The notes under the pieces were generated by a model. It saw only the letters and a list, made by a program, of their open reading frames with translations. It made no database searches and was not told the origin of the DNA. Made by a program: the position numbers and the translations under genes. Shown here in pieces: positions 38,931-53,895 of a stretch of DNA of 64,000 bases (position 1 is the stretch's first letter; every line of letters begins with the position of its first letter). This DNA comes from Balanoglossus misakiensis (taxonomy: Eukaryota > Hemichordata): positions 9,300,001 through 9,364,000 of the forward strand of contig CM082577.2 in the NCBI GenBank assembly GCA_040954595.2, in the 5' to 3' direction.

Positions 38931-41900
38931 CTGAAAATAAATAAAGAAATACAGTAAACGTTTCCATAAATGAAAACTCTTTTGGCAAAAACATTAACCC
39001 TGGATATGCAACCCTTTGATGGCCTGATTGATTTTTTTTTCATAATATACATATTTTCCACACCCAACAGTGGAGTGTAATATTGCGAGAATTGTATCAG
39101 TACAATTCTTTCAATTGAAATGATTGTTTCGCTAACGCATCATATTAGTAAGAAAGAGAGCTTGCGTATGATTCAATGATAGCCTTGAACTTTGAAACCA
39201 CAAGTTCTAATCTACGTGCAGGAGCTCCATGTGTATTCCGAGTGAGTCAGTCCTCTTAATCAGCAATCAGCCACTAGATCTTGACATATGACCTTCAGAG
39301 TAGGTTGAACTTTAACCATTTTTATGACAATGTTGTGTTCATTCTGTGTTTACAAATATCTGCAGAACAATTAGTTCAACAGGTATCCCTGTGTAGGGGG
39401 GAATAATTCTCCCTCGCATGTATGCGATGTGAATTTGTTGGTTTCTAGGTATATGAATAGGCTTCAGTTTTACTTTCCCCACTGTCCCAGCTAGTATATG
39501 TAGAGACTGCAAAGATTATGTACGTTTGAATATCCAGTCAAGGACAACTGCTCAGCTGTGAAATAATTTGATGAAATATTTATAATGAGAATGAAAACAA
39601 ACCACTGACTTCCATAGGATCTTGACGTTTAATGTACCCACAGGTATTGACCAGAAATAAAGCCACATATGTTCGTAGAACTCAACAATATTGTGGTCTT
39701 TTACATCTTGTATTCAACAACAAATGTACAAATGCAGCAAAATAACTATTATGTAACAAAACATACATGTGTACTAGTTTTCAAAAGGACCGACATGTGT
39801 TAAAATGGCCAGCAGTTACGAATGTCCAAGGTCTGTGAAACAGGTGCATAATCAAATAAAGTCCAAATTGAATGATTTTTGTCAAAACATGGGGATGGAT
39901 AGGGATGGATATCCAGTTAAGACAGTTTAGCAAAATTGACAGGTTGTACATACAACATGCATATAGTGTAGTACTACTACACTATGCATGTTTGAATGAA
40001 AGTAATGATTGAAGTTCATAACCATTATTAGACGTGTATTTTGGGGCAATTTGGGGGTAAGTTGTAGGCTCTCGATACATGTACATGCATTTCAATGGTT
40101 TGCCCATGTAGTTGGCAGACAATTAGGGTTCATTATCGATGCATTTAACGGACCATGAAGTAAGACTGTCCCTTTCCACTGCAGATGAGTTCATTCAAGA
40201 GACAAATGTGATGAAAGTTTACAATAAAGTGTGTCAATAAATGGTCAATCATTTTCAGTGCAGACAACAGTATAAAAATGCTCTTAGTACTTCATCGTAT
40301 CATCTATTAAAATTAAATGCCTAACCAGGTTGTCAGTATCCGTGCAGTTTCACGGAGAAATTGTAGCATCAGAGCACAATGTGGACTTGTTGAACGTCAG
40401 GCCTTGTAATTTCGCAGGTACATGAAATTACAACCAGTTCCACAAGTATACTAGTCTATATACCAATTGACATACATTTTACTATACGTACAATGTACAT
40501 GTCATTCACTGCAAAAACTTACCCAAAATGATTAAAACAAATCCCACTGTGTATTTCACTGACCTCTCCGAGTACAGACAGCAAGGAGGGTCGATACAGG
40601 ACACCACAAAACACAGCACATTCACACTAGGTTGTAGTTTACTTTGTGATGCACACAGCATTTGCCACAAAGCACACACACTGTACCCTCATCTGCCTTG
40701 CTTTGATGGTACACTGTACTTCTATATTAATAATCATGTACATTCTGTCCACAAATCTGAATATGAATTGTTTGCGCGAATCTAATCAAAGGAGGTTGTT
40801 ACACACATTTATGTTATGTATTTGGTGTTATATAATTAGGACGGTGATGCTTTCTCTTTTATGCACTGGCTGTCGTACAAGTGAAATAAAAAAAGCAAAG
40901 ACTAGAAAATGTGCAAACAGAAAAGAAAAGATCTTTCCAATAAAAGTGGAACTGTTCAGTAGCATATTCTTTTCATTGCTGCTAAATTGCATCCGTTTAA
41001 TTCCTATGTGTGCATTCATGGATTATGGTATTTGGATATTATTAGAGAGTGCTCGAAGGCTGTGTGTTCATAAGAATTCAGCATAGCTACATTCAAGAGT
41101 TGACCACACATTTTCTGTAGAAAGCAGGAAACTAGTTGTGGAGGAAGAGACTGCTTGAGTCAGAATAATTGTTTTCCTTTCAGTTAATTAGGTGGGTAGA
41201 TCGCACAGTGTATTGGGAGCTGGGGAAGTGACGTGCGATATTGGCCCGAACCGTAAAATGTGTTATGCTGAAACACTTCATTTAAAACCACCAGTCTGTT
41301 CTTGTTTTTGTGTACTATGAATTTGAATCAGGTCATCTGAGAAATAAGATCTCAATTTAATAATGAAAGAAATCCTCTGAAAGGAATCATTAGACAAGTT
41401 GATTAATCCCATCAAGTTGAGAGGTACTGAAAGGTATAATTATAGATGTCATGAATTTTTGTCCGATAAGCCGAGAAAAAGTGTGAGTCATTGACATTTG
41501 ACTATAGCTGGAAAAGACAGACATTTAACAAACATACGTATATGCATATCTAAACTTTTGATAATTCAGTGCCCCCTGAGAATTGTTTGCAACTAGAAAA
41601 ATGTAATTCTCATAAATAAGAGGGTTTTCCATCAAGGTGTAACCAGATATTTACTGTTGTCCTGGAAACCATGTTTATGTCCTTGGGGTAGGTGTAATAT
41701 TCTCCGGGACTGTCTCATCAATCTATCATTCTGTCAGACAAAATACTATTAGACTCCAAGAATAATATCAAAATTGTCTGATGACTATAAAGGATAAAAT
41801 GACGTTTCTAAACGATCGGAAAAAGATACTATTCATTTCCCTGCACTGGAGAGATTATTTTTTCAGGCGACGGATCATTAAGACAATGTTTTGAAATAAA

Positions 41901-44900
41901 TAATCCAATCTTGAACGAGATGACTAAAAGTGTTGCAGTGAACAACCACACGGGCTGTCATGTTAAATTAAGCGTTTTTATGATCACAATTAAGCTGAAT
42001 AGTGCCAGGTTTAGTCACTCGGTATGTATGCATATGTACGGTACGGTTCGTGGAAAACAAGGTCTTTGTGAACAAAATAGGATTAATTCGATTAGCAACA
42101 CCTGAACTGGGATTTGAATGTTTTCCTGTTTGGTATTCTACTGATGGTTACTATTTTACCTGACTTTATATTGCGTAAGGCTTTAAAGATGTCTGTGTAT
42201 TGCAGAAACTGCTGTGCATGATTGTTCAGCGGCTGAAATACTCAGCATTAGTTTTGATAATATATAAATGTGATTATGAAATGTAGAATTGGTAGTACGA
42301 TATTTATAACCTGTCAGTGTGATCATTCAAAGAAGATATACAGACATGATCAATTAGGGATATTCTTTTTACAAAGTGATTAAAATCGAGATATGGCACA
42401 CATACACTAAATCGAGGGCTGTGAAAATTAGGAAAGATTTTTGTTAATTTTCTAAAACCTGATCACACAGGTACCAGTGTATTACAAGTACGCATCTTGC
42501 GAAATGTACAACGGTAATGAAACACTGGGTTTGCATATACTCACATATAAAACGCATCGCTGATCTGGCAGCAGACACCTTACAAGAAGTCACATATTAC
42601 CTCAGCTCTGTCTTGCTACTGACTGTGTCTTTCACCACCTGCGCGGCATGATTTGAATATGAATGGCTGCCCTCGGAGAAACCCCGGCTGTCCCCGCCCA
42701 CTTGTAAGAATACAAATTACGCTCGTCTCCTGGAAAGTTTAATCAGATTATGTGCAGTTTCTCGTGATCAAGCTCCTCTCAACTGAAATACAGCATCTTC
42801 AGTATCACTAAATACTTAAACATCATGGCGTTGAAGTTAATATTTACACATTTTGCTAAGTAATTCAGCCAGACTCTTAAATATTCTCGTGTTGTGGATT
42901 TCAGTAACATACTCAGAATTGTAGGTTATGGCATTTGTAGTCGGTTGCTACGTGGATATGGCATTTTTGCAGTTGGTTGCTATGCAGATTTGGCATTAAA
43001 TAGGAAATTCCCCTTTCATGTGTGAACATGAAAGATGGAATATATTAAAAATCCTGGGAAGAGATAAAATTTCATTTAATGGCCCTGTACGGAAGTATCA
43101 GAATACATCATGCCTTAAGACTATAACTTTAACAAATTGACCTCAGACCTTTATTTTATTTACTCATTAAATTACAAACTCTGCAACGAGCTTATATAGA
43201 CTAGGAACTATCAGAATTAATCACATATTAATCTTTTTAAAATGATTGTTGGAAACAAAAATCAGAATATATGTATCTTGTATCTTATTGTGTTTTCCGT
43301 AGCCATTACAATAGTTAATTACCAACTGAATAAAATTTTACTAATTTCACATTAAATTAACATTTGGATGTCATGGTTACCACTAGGCTGGGTAGTTGAC
43401 AAGACTACGAGTAGATTAACTGTCAGATAAAGTCAATTATTATCTCAGTCACTAATCTGACACTTCAGTGCTCCTATCAGTGTGTATACCAACTATATAC
43501 AAATCCTGATTTAATATCACGATTTTATCAATAATTTAGACGTCAGGATATTCAAAGGAGCAAAATTTGTGCATATATCCCTTCTCAGGTGAAATTGTTT
43601 CTAAAAATATCCATATGTTATTCACTTGAGGCATTCTGGCCGGAAATGCTGGCACTTTATTGGAACATTATCGGCCAGTGTTCAATATCTGTGTTTTATT
43701 ATTTATCATTCTGCAGAACGAAATGTTTCAGTGGGGTCACGGGTCATTGCACGTGTCAGGTAGATGGAAAGTTATACTGACTTCAAAGTGAAATTTTAAG
43801 CCAACCGAAGATTTTTTTGTTTTGCTGCTGTTTATCAGTGAAATCCATCTTGTTGTATGATGATGATGATGATGATGATGATGTGTTTATTAGTGTAAGT
43901 GTTTCATGAATTTTAGTCGCTATGTTTGTGATGAAATGCTGATTGAGCGAAAAAAGACAACCTTTTCTGTGCATTAGCATTATTCTTGGTAAGGGTTCTG
44001 CAACTGAGGCAAGTGTAACTGATGCGCAGAAGTGTCTGATTCGAAAAAAAAAAACGTCAGTTGAAGTTCCCTCGCTTCTCAACAATTAAACAGTTATCAA
44101 TTTTAAGTGGTATGTACCCACCTGCTGGACACGGTAGTACTGTCGTAGAAATTGACGATTTGAACAAGAAATCACCAAAATTATGAATGCCACTTGGACC
44201 TATTCCTTACAAGGCAGTTACAGCAGACATAGTGAATACCTATTCACCAATACATGTACCTATAATACAGCAGCTGCAGTTGTGAACGTTTTATTTGTAC
44301 AGTGCAGGAATGATTAGATCCCTGCTTTTTGCTTGCACTGGGGGGGTCATATAACTATTGTCCATTTTATTGGTTGTCTGCATGTTTATCATTGCGAACT
44401 TTGACCTTTCCAATAATACCTGTGTCCACTTTTTTTGTGCTCAGCGAACTAATTGTGGCATGAGTGGTTATGTAGGCCGGTGGTGGTTAACTGATTGAAA
44501 TTGGTCACTGTCCAAAAAAATCTTACAATAGTCACTGAGCATAGGTTAACAAGGACCAGCAGAAATCTATACTTTTTTAATTACTGAGCAGTTATGTGCA
44601 GTGAGCCTAAATAAGCAAGATTTTTTTTTTAAAGTGGGGGTGGGGGGCATCAGCATTTGAATGCAGATGACATTTTTCACCTTGGTGAAATTGAAAGTAG
44701 ATTACTGAATTTTGCTTCGGTAAAAGACATTTTACTTAGTATACTTTTTCTACAATGGTATGTTTATATTAACACACATACAGTCACACTCACAGATCTA
44801 TCTATGCAGTTCAGATGATTTGCAATATACAAAAAAAAATTGGCTTTATAGCTTGATCCACTAAACAACACAGCTTCGATTTCTGGCAATGCAGAGCATA

Positions 44901-47352
44901 TGTTTATAGCACAGACCAGTTCAGTTTTGAAATTCATCTAGTAGGGCTGCTTCACAAATAAGAAACCCCACAAAACAGACGTCGGCCCCCTCCCCTTTTT
45001 CGCAGGTAGCTCAAGACGAGATGTAGACACTGATGTCAATAATGGTTAATATTTGCCAGCCTTACCTCCTTCAAGGCTCGCAGAGACCTGTTCTGCCTTG
45101 TTCTTCCTCCTGTGTAGTTTTCGTTGTTGTTAAATTCAAATACTAATGTCAGTTAGCCGCCCATGTGAGAAATGATCATAATTGAGTACTGTTTGATGAT
45201 GTTTAATGAATAACTATACTCCAAGGTATCCTAGTTTCAGCCCTCTCAGTTGAGCCGGCTGATTTATATGGTTATATGACAAACACAACCTGGGAACAAA
45301 GTCCAAATTTAAACGAAGTGCAGCAGGTCGGTGCGGGCAGCTGTTCTCTGTAGGTTTTCACGGCTCATTTGCTGTTTTTGTTTCCGCGCCAAACTCTGTG
45401 TATGCACGTATGCTTCTGAAAGCTCATTTAATTATTCATTTCAAGGTGTTCTGAAATCAATCACCATAAATTATTAAAAAAGCAGACGTAGAACTAGAAG
45501 TATGCCCTCTTAAGATAAGGAGGGAGTTTACTTTTGTTTTCTTTCGCTTTGCTGAAAAAGGAAATAGGAATATTTGTATGCCGGGACAATAAAATCACCG
45601 TGATAAAATGTATATAACATTAACCAATAAATGTTATAGAGTTACGAATGTTGCATTTTAAGCATTGTTTGGTTCATTTGTTTACAGGCGAAAACTTACA
45701 CAATTTGCAGTCCTGAAAAGTTTTTGTCAGTATCTTACTTTGCGTGATCAAGTTTCCTGATGAACAGAGTTTGCTGCCCTCTTGTGTTGATATAAATGGA
45801 TTATTTTTTTAACATGGTAAACTGGCAATTGTTTGGTACTATTCAGAAATAAAACACAGACAACCATTGTACCTTACGAAAATTATTTATTCCAAAAGAT
45901 ATCAAGTATATGTACTTAAATAGATAAACATTTTCTGGCAAAATTGTTTGGTATCAGATAAGGTGTCAAAAAAATACATCATAGTACATGGACTTCACTC
46001 GTCTCTGAAAAATGACCAAAATATCAAAATTGAGAAACTTTGTTCCCCCCCCCCCAAAAAAAAATCAACTTCATTTTCAAGACCTTCCAGTGTCTTCCAA
46101 ATTAAATATAAATCTTTCTTGTTTTTTTATTCACAAAACAAAATAATTTCAGTACTTCATTGTTCCCAAAATAAATTTTCTTATTTTCAAAAATAATTCT
46201 TTCGTAGGCAAAATTCTTACATTGTAAGTGTCTCATATTTGAGAAATGATATAGTTTTATATGCATAAATATTTAATGAAAGAAAATCAGTTCTCAACAT
46301 TAATACACATATTTCACATATCTGAAACTTTTGAAATTATAAATTGTGGTCCTTCTACATCAACTTTTTTTCTTCTCCTACGGAGAAAATATTTAGCATG
46401 GACAGAACTGTTCTATCACCATAGTGACATGTGACCTTTGCATATTTACAAGTCTTCTATGTATCTAAATACGAGGTATAAAGTGTTTTGGCTTGTGATC
46501 AAAGGTAGTTACTGCTCATTAGCAAACTACAAGCTGTTATATCCCTTTAACACTTTTGGTAAATGAAAAAAAATATATAAACATCTCACAGTGTTGTAAA
46601 TGTTGAATGCTGGCAAGTAGATTTAAGAAAGGAATGTTCCTATAAGTTGGAATTTTTTGCATTTTTTTTTCTTTGTGAGGAAGGGTTCTGGTTGTAGTGT
46701 AGTCCTAAATATCAGTGTAACTGCTTGGAGAAAAGCAACTTTCCTTTTGATATTCAATTGCATGTTTTTGTGTTAGAGGCAAGAGTCTATAGGGAATGTG
46801 ATATTTTGTAACCCAGGACCTAAGTTCATAAGTGGTCTTTCATATTTTTTTTATCACTTTGTCGGAATATAATCGACAAAGCACACATGCATAAACACTG
46901 AAACATCATTACCTGAGAGTAAAATGTACAAAAACGTTCATCACCAGTTGTTGGCAGTATCTTGGAAAAGATCATATTAGCATGCATCAGGCATGCAGTA
47001 CCTATTGTATATTGCTAAGCATGTTCAAGTTCAAGTACTTCTTTCTATCAACTCAGATCATTTTTGAGCCTGGATGAAATGATATATGCTCAACTCAAAA
47101 ACAAATATTGCTTATTACCTACATGTGTATTTACATATCACCACTTGGTGTTCGGACGGTGGGAAAGCTCTTATGCCTTGGCAGAGCCAGTACAGTAATC
47201 TGTACTGTAGAATACACTGTCACTGTATTCTACCTGTGTACTTCTGAAGCAGTCTTGCCATGTCCAAGGCTTGGAAAAATTAGAATCCACGGCAGTAAGG
47301 ATAGGGGTGGGGCCCCTCGGTCCACTGAGAGAGGTATTAACACACAAAAAAT
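38931..47352. other. Non-coding stretch between the two coiled-coil genes
   Basis: Over 8 kb of AT-rich DNA. Contents noted: a possible 44-base leader exon on the minus strand at 45109-45066 (acceptor CTACACAG, donor GGAG then GTAAGG) and a (GAT)n run at 43857-43881. No convincing protein-coding exon. Confidence 0.45.
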
Positions 47353-49884
47353 TCACATAATTGAACATCCGGACTTCTTGATTCCCTCCTGACTGAAATC
47401 CTCGCCGGTCACCCGGATGTTCTGAGCGGTCAATTCCCGGACGGACACGATCTGGTCCTCCAGGCTCCTCATCCTTCTCTTGCTGGCCCGGATGTCTCGG
47501 TGCGCCCTCTTCCAGTCTTTGATCAGCTGGAACTTCTTCTCCCGCAGAGCGAGCAGCTTGCTCTCCAGTGTGTCCTTCTGGTCCTTCAGTTCCTGGATGT
47601 CAGATTTAAGTTCGCTGTTTTCGCTGATCAGCTGATCCCGGCACGACAGGAACCTGTACTTGGTCGTGGACGGGTGTTTGTTGGAGTTGGTGGTTTCGTC
47701 GATGTGTTTGTACACTGCCTCCATGACGACGTGTCTGGCGCCTTGTTGCGCGATCTGAAAGTGAAAATGAATTTATACATACAAATCATGTACTGTAGCA
47801 TATACATGGATATATACTACATGTAGTATTATCAAAATTTAATACTACATGTAGTATACATGTATATCACAACTGCAAATTTCATTTTATCTGATATGTA
47901 GGATAAACGCTTTGAGATGGATTCAGTGAAGGTTGCAGTCAGACCCATGTGTACTCTCTCGTAAGCATTTGTTTTGCTTTCAGGGTGAATGTCCTTTTCC
48001 TTTCATTGTTATTTAAACTTCGCCAGACCATTTTCACTTTCCTCACACAATGGAAGTGGGGTATTCATGTTGTGTTTGGATTTAATTAATGTGCATAAAT
48101 GCTGAATTTGCATAAAGGCAATTATTAACAATTGCTTTTATTGCAGTGAGGCATAATACGGTCCTTTGTTACAACGTACTTGATTTTGGTGTCAATAGTT
48201 AATTGGCGTGCTCTTAGAATTTATATGCAACACACATAATGTGAGGTTTGAGTGATAATAGACTTTTTAACATCCCTTTGTCTAATTTAGGTTGATCCTT
48301 GTCTTGCTGGCAGCTAGTGCACTGAGAATATTCGATCAAGGGAAAAAAACGGATTAAGCAAAAGGAAAAGTGACCTATATGTATGGATAACATGACTTGT
48401 GTGATATATTTTTGACTGATTGTAACATCAAGCATGAACCCCCTCCCCACCTCACAACAACATATAAGGAGGAATGGTGGGGCACCGATTTATCCTTAGT
48501 TGGTACATTGCAGTATAAATGGTTTTTCATCCTTGCTCAGTATGATGTGTCGTAAATGAATTTAAATGGTCCATACATAAAGAAAATGACTCAATGCAAT
48601 TTTAATATAAATTGATAATTTCAAAATAATTTCCATATACACTAACTAACTGCATTTAGGTCACAGTCACTGCATCTTCATGATTCAACTCACCTCTGAA
48701 GGGAAGACGGAAGACGACGTGTGCAGCTGCACCTGTCGGCCGCACCAGGCCTTGTAGGACTCGTGCGCCTCGGCCCCGCGCGATCTCAACTCTCCGACGA
48801 ACTCCCCGTCCGTCAGCAAGGCGTGGATCTCGAGGTGCTCCCGGTGCTCCCTGGCCAGCTCCTGCAGGGTGGCCTCCAGCGCCTGGTCAAACGAGGAGAA
48901 CGGGGCCTCCGAGTCCCTCTTGACGAGCCCGTTGCTGTGCGTGATCATCCCGAAGGAGCTGCCCTCCTCGCACCGCTCCGCCGCCCTCTGCCGGTTCTGC
49001 CAGAGTCTCTCCATCACGACGGCCGTCGCCGGACGCGGGGTGATCTCCACATCCATGGGCGGAGGAGATTCGTGGAAGTACATCACCGGGCAGACGTTGG
49101 GCTTTGTTATTCCATTGACGGGCTCCGAACGCTGCAGCGCCTGGAATTTACCATTCTGCACCAGGGGTGTGCTGACGGCTATCCTTGATTGCTGCGGGTC
49201 ATGCACTATGTCGATATTGTCGCTCTGCATCATTACGCTGCTTTGGTCCTTGGATGTTGAAATCTTCGAAACTTGCATTGAGGAGTAACCCGTTTCATCC
49301 TCTGGAACCTTCAGGTGATCGGTTGATTTCTCGTCGGAATCAATTGTGACGCAATCTTCATCACTGCTCACAAGATAGCCGTTTACAACGACTGGTGTCG
49401 TTCCCGCAGTTTGTAATATTTCCGTTTCTGGCATCAAATGATACTTAATCAAATTTCTATTTTTGAAATCCATGAGCCCATCCGGGTACATTGCGTCGTA
49501 TTCCGTGAAATCCAACAGGTTGGCATTCACGTCCGTGGACTCAAATTCGCAGTTTTCCTTCAGCGTCTCTGTTAGGGTTTCATCGAGGAAACCACTGTAT
49601 GTATCGGACTCGCAGTTCCACTCGGTGCTTTCCGATATATCGCTGATGTCGTCGATGGCCGGGAACAGACTCTTCCTGCAGCCGACGAGGGCCAGTTCCT
49701 CGGCTATGCTCAAGTTGTTGGGTTCACTGGCACTCTCAGGACTGCTGTCCTCCACATCTTTGGTGTCGGCCGATATGACGCTATCGGTATCATCATCATC
49801 TTCCTCGGTCACAAAAGTTGTGCGGGTGTCGCTGTAGCAGAGTTTGTGAGTGGCCGTCAAAACTTGGAGCTGAGAGGTGGCCAT
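47353..49884 (-). CDS. Acidic coiled-coil protein with C-terminal CaaX box
   Basis: Two coding exons, 49884-48694 and 47754-47353, joined in phase 0: 530 aa. A TATGTACAG acceptor sits just before the ATG, so the 5' UTR is spliced. Residues 1-330 are acidic, Ser/Thr-rich and probably disordered (EEDDDDTDS, DDISDISEST). Residues 331-397 form a helical module shared with the gene at 37703-38930. From about 440 a coiled coil runs to near the end (DIQELKDQKDTLESKLLAL). The last residues are KKSGCSIM: Cys-Ser-Ile-Met fits a CaaX box, and Met at the last position usually favours farnesylation, with two lysines just upstream. I infer membrane attachment of an intracellular coiled-coil protein. The short paralogue lacks this tail. 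I do not recognise the family. Confidence 0.85.
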
Positions 49885-50165
49885 TTCTGTACATACAGTG
49901 ACTTGCTTTTTGCTTTACTTGATTATTGACCTGTTGTGAAGTTTGGAATACACACTGTCATCCACTCAGTTGCAGTATCTTGTTTTCTGGTAAAACTACA
50001 GACAGCAAGTTTAGTTCTTCTTCAGCAATTCAGGCCTTCACAAAGCTTTCCTCTTCCAGTGTTGTCCTCGAGCTGAAAAAAGCAGAGCACAGAAAAGACT
50101 TGAAACATGTAACCCCGAAAGCTTGTTGTATAACTGAACTTGACAGGTGACTGGGCATTTATATA
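49885..50165 (-). promoter_or_regulatory. Promoter and spliced 5' UTR of the CaaX gene
   Basis: TATATAAA on the minus strand (50165-50158) is followed by about 90 bases of leader, an acceptor-like TTTTTTCAG at about 50073 and a second one before the ATG. This suggests a TATA promoter and at least one UTR intron. Confidence 0.4.
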
Positions 50166-51214
50166 CTAGTAGCACATTGGTGTTGGTCAGCCCACAACAG
50201 CAGTAAAAGTAAGTTACATGCAAATGAGAGATGGAACCATTTGTAAACAGGGGGTGGGGGCTTGCTGAACAGACTGAAGTAAAAATGCATGATGGACCCA
50301 CTGAAAACAATACACATACAAGTGGAACTAAAAATGAATGACAAAACAGGAACAAAAAAATCAATCTCGTCTTTGGAATTTGAGAGGAATTTGTTTGGTC
50401 CCATCCCAAATATTCAAACTGCGACCACCCCGCCTTGTACAATGCTGTGGACCCGCGTGAATATTTCAACAGGAGGATGAAAGGCATTGTCACAACAATA
50501 GGAGTGAAGGTGACCATAGAATTTCTTTTGTCTTGGATGAGCAACAATAAAGATGGAACTGGACAGAGTCACGTTTACAACCATGTGGTTGCATGCTCTG
50601 GTGGAAATCAATAAACAAGCTGTGGCGGGCTCAGGAGAAATAGTCTGGTCACGATCACACTGTGAGCCTGTGTTAATTGTTACCTGTGAAAACCATCACT
50701 GTGTAACCTCAGATACAGTATTCAAATCAGTAAATTGAAGAAAACACTTTTAAACAGCCACAGTCAATCTTGGAATGGAATCTCATTTTGTTTTCTCTTT
50801 CTTTGCAAATTAGGGATTAGTGTAATTTTCTCCCATTCAATAAAAAGGGTGACTTTTTTGTTGGAAAGTGTCAGACAAGGGCCATCTTGAAATTATTAAT
50901 TTATTGAAGAGGAACCTGCTTTATGAGATTATGGGAACAGTGTTTTCGAATCAATATGTACCTGCGAAGGCCACATGTACAAGTATACGGCCCCAGTTTT
51001 CCCGGAATTTCAATGGTTTTCTGACCTTTGCAAGCACAGAACCCAACAAAGGTCATCTTAGAGTACATGTATTGATGCATGACTGAAGTGCACGTCAATA
51101 GCAAGTTATCCAGCCAATGGCAGAACTTGCTTAAAAGTTTGATCATGTGAGTGTTGTCGCCGAAGGTCAAAACAATTGCAACAGAAAAGAGTATCCAGAA
51201 ATCCTATTATAGTG

Positions 51215-51249
<35 letters not shown>

Positions 51250-53895
51250 GCAAACATCGCATTGTACATCCATAGAATAAGTGCCGTTGGTGTGAAAGTA
51301 CAGGCAGTTTAGCGCTTTCCTCCCACTCAGAATGGATCCACGCGGAAATCCACACAACCATAAGGTGCCGCATATTTGGACCACCAATTATACAAAACCT
51401 CTGTCATACAGTATCTTATTCATTGAATAGAACCTGATCGGGACAATGAAGGGTACAGTTGTATCTCCTTTGTTTCAGAGGACAATAACATTACCCTTAT
51501 ACACGGTCACTCCACAAGTATTTGTGAAGTGACCGTGTCTTATATAACCACAGTCCCTCCTGTTGAGAGACTTAGCGCCTGAACTAATTCATCAGACTGA
51601 CAATATACTGTCTATGACTAATTAGTCTTGTTGAGAACCGTGTGAAAACTAGTACTTATCACCCATTGACTATGTACAGATGCCACGTACACATGTAAAA
51701 AAACTTTCCTTCAAAAATAAAACACTCTGATAAACAACTGTTTTATTGCATTGGCCAGTACTGGAACATGTAGTTCTGATGACACAAATAACATGTTCTG
51801 TTTTTGGGGTGTTTATTTCTGTATTTCCTGTCCAAAAATATGAATATAGTGTTAAAGTTGTGGCAATACTAATTACTAGTAAGTTGTCTAAAAATAATAC
51901 ATTTTTGTGACCATGTTGTCTTGAAATCACAATATGGCAAGTATTAAGGGGAGCAAAATAACTTGCACCATACGTTACTACCATCACAGATCAAGTTATA
52001 AGTCAAACTGCAGATGTTTAATAAAAAATCCAACAGAGAAAGTGATTTGACAGAGTCAGGAATGAAATTGAACACAAATCCTGATTAATACAAAGGGAAA
52101 GTGGATTTGCGTATGCATGATTTTTTTTTCAGACAACATTTTCTTTCAGTTTATTTGGAGAGTTTGGAAAGTTTTATGGAAATAAATTGGTCCCGGCACA
52201 TTCCAGTTTCTTCAGTGGTTACAATATGATGTAGAAGTTGTTGAATGTCAGAAAATTGATTGAGTTCACAGAACTGTGCCATATACATGTATGTACCATT
52301 ATGTCAAAAAGTGTTTGCCAGATGTTAATGTCCAATTTAAATAAGGCACATCTGTTCTATTTGCCGATGTAAGCACATCTGTTTAGGTGTATTGTGGACC
52401 GACCGTTTGTGCGATTGTCTTTCCCCCCCCCCCCCCCCAACTTGATGATCCCCTGTCTCACAGTGATAATGTCACACTGACCCCACCTAAAAGCAACAAT
52501 GGGTTGGACCACGCCTTTTGTGGCTAAAATGAATAAATGATGGTTATAGTTTACATGTACATTGTACGTATAACACGAAACAGCTAGTGAAGTGTAGAGT
52601 CAGAAATCAGATTCTTGACAACTTGGTTGGAATAGATTATCTATACTGATCAATTTTTTGTGAAAATATTGATCTGTGACATTGAGTACAAGCGCTTTTT
52701 GTGAACTAATAAAATGCTTTTTAACAACTTGCCCTGATGAAGCTACACGTTCAGACATGACAGCTGCAATTATAACTGCATGGAGTCAAACTTCGCCAAT
52801 CCCTTATCCTAAAGTTTGTCAATTAATTACCTGACCAGTTAGTAGAGAGTTATAATTGTCATAATGTTCGTCTTTTGGCATGCAGATGTTTTTTTCCCGT
52901 CTCATAGATTAATTGAAAAAAAACTGGTACAGTTGGCTTCAAGTTGTCGTTAATGCACCTTATATTTAACCCAGGGTTGCAAACTTTGAATGCATACCCT
53001 CGCACTCCCAGAAGACCAATTGCCATGGTAACCAGCACACCGCGGCCATTGACCCTGTAGATTGCGAAGGTTAATGTGATCCACGACAGTTGGCGGTCAC
53101 CAGTGTTTTGATTTCGGTCAGAGAAAAAAATTGACCACCAGGACAATTTTTTTTGTCCTGATGTTAAATCGTGTTGAAGTGTCATAATGTCAACTGTGAA
53201 AGTGCCTTTTACTGTGCAAATCATCTTAAAAGATCAGGAGTTAGGTCAATCTTTTAGCGGATTTTTACAAGAAGACGTACTTACCACGTCCTTATAGAGG
53301 ATCACGAGAGCGTTATACGGTTAGAATTCTCAAGGTACCTGATCTCTTTTACAAAGCATTCAATTCACGATCAATGTCCATTCACGTTATCTCTTTGAAG
53401 GTGATGGAACATTTCTATAGTGATGAATGCACCCAAGGTTCTTGACATGCTAGGGTGGGATTACCCTATAGGACAGATTCAGTCCAAACAATGAATGATC
53501 CGCGATGTTATATACGAATCATTTCTCTCACGTTGCACGGCACATGACCCAGTGCGTCAAATATACGTATTGGTAAAAAATCTGAAGGTTTATGTAATAT
53601 GTTTTTCTTTTCCTTCCCAAGAAAACAGGTCTGTAAAGTAATCCAATCGCCTAGTGAACTGTTTGCAAAGTTGATGAAATCAGTGTTTGAAAACAGTTAA
53701 AATTTGTTGTCTGCAGATCACAATAACAGACTTCTTGTCTTAAAGAAACATGAAGTTTCACTTCTGCACATTATACCATAAGTATTACAATCTGTGCTCA
53801 AGTCTGGGGAAGTATTAAAACATTCAACAACTTCAAGAACATGCGGTTAATATATTGTAAAGGAAATATGACAGAAGTATTATAAGTGGCTATAT
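50166..53895. other. Non-coding stretch
   Basis: No gene supported. Contains a poly-C run of about 30 bases at 51218-51247 and another near 52423-52438. Confidence 0.45.

Noticed and set aside
48721-49288. Plus-strand frames of 139 and 155 codons
   Set aside because: Antisense shadows of the CaaX coiled-coil gene.
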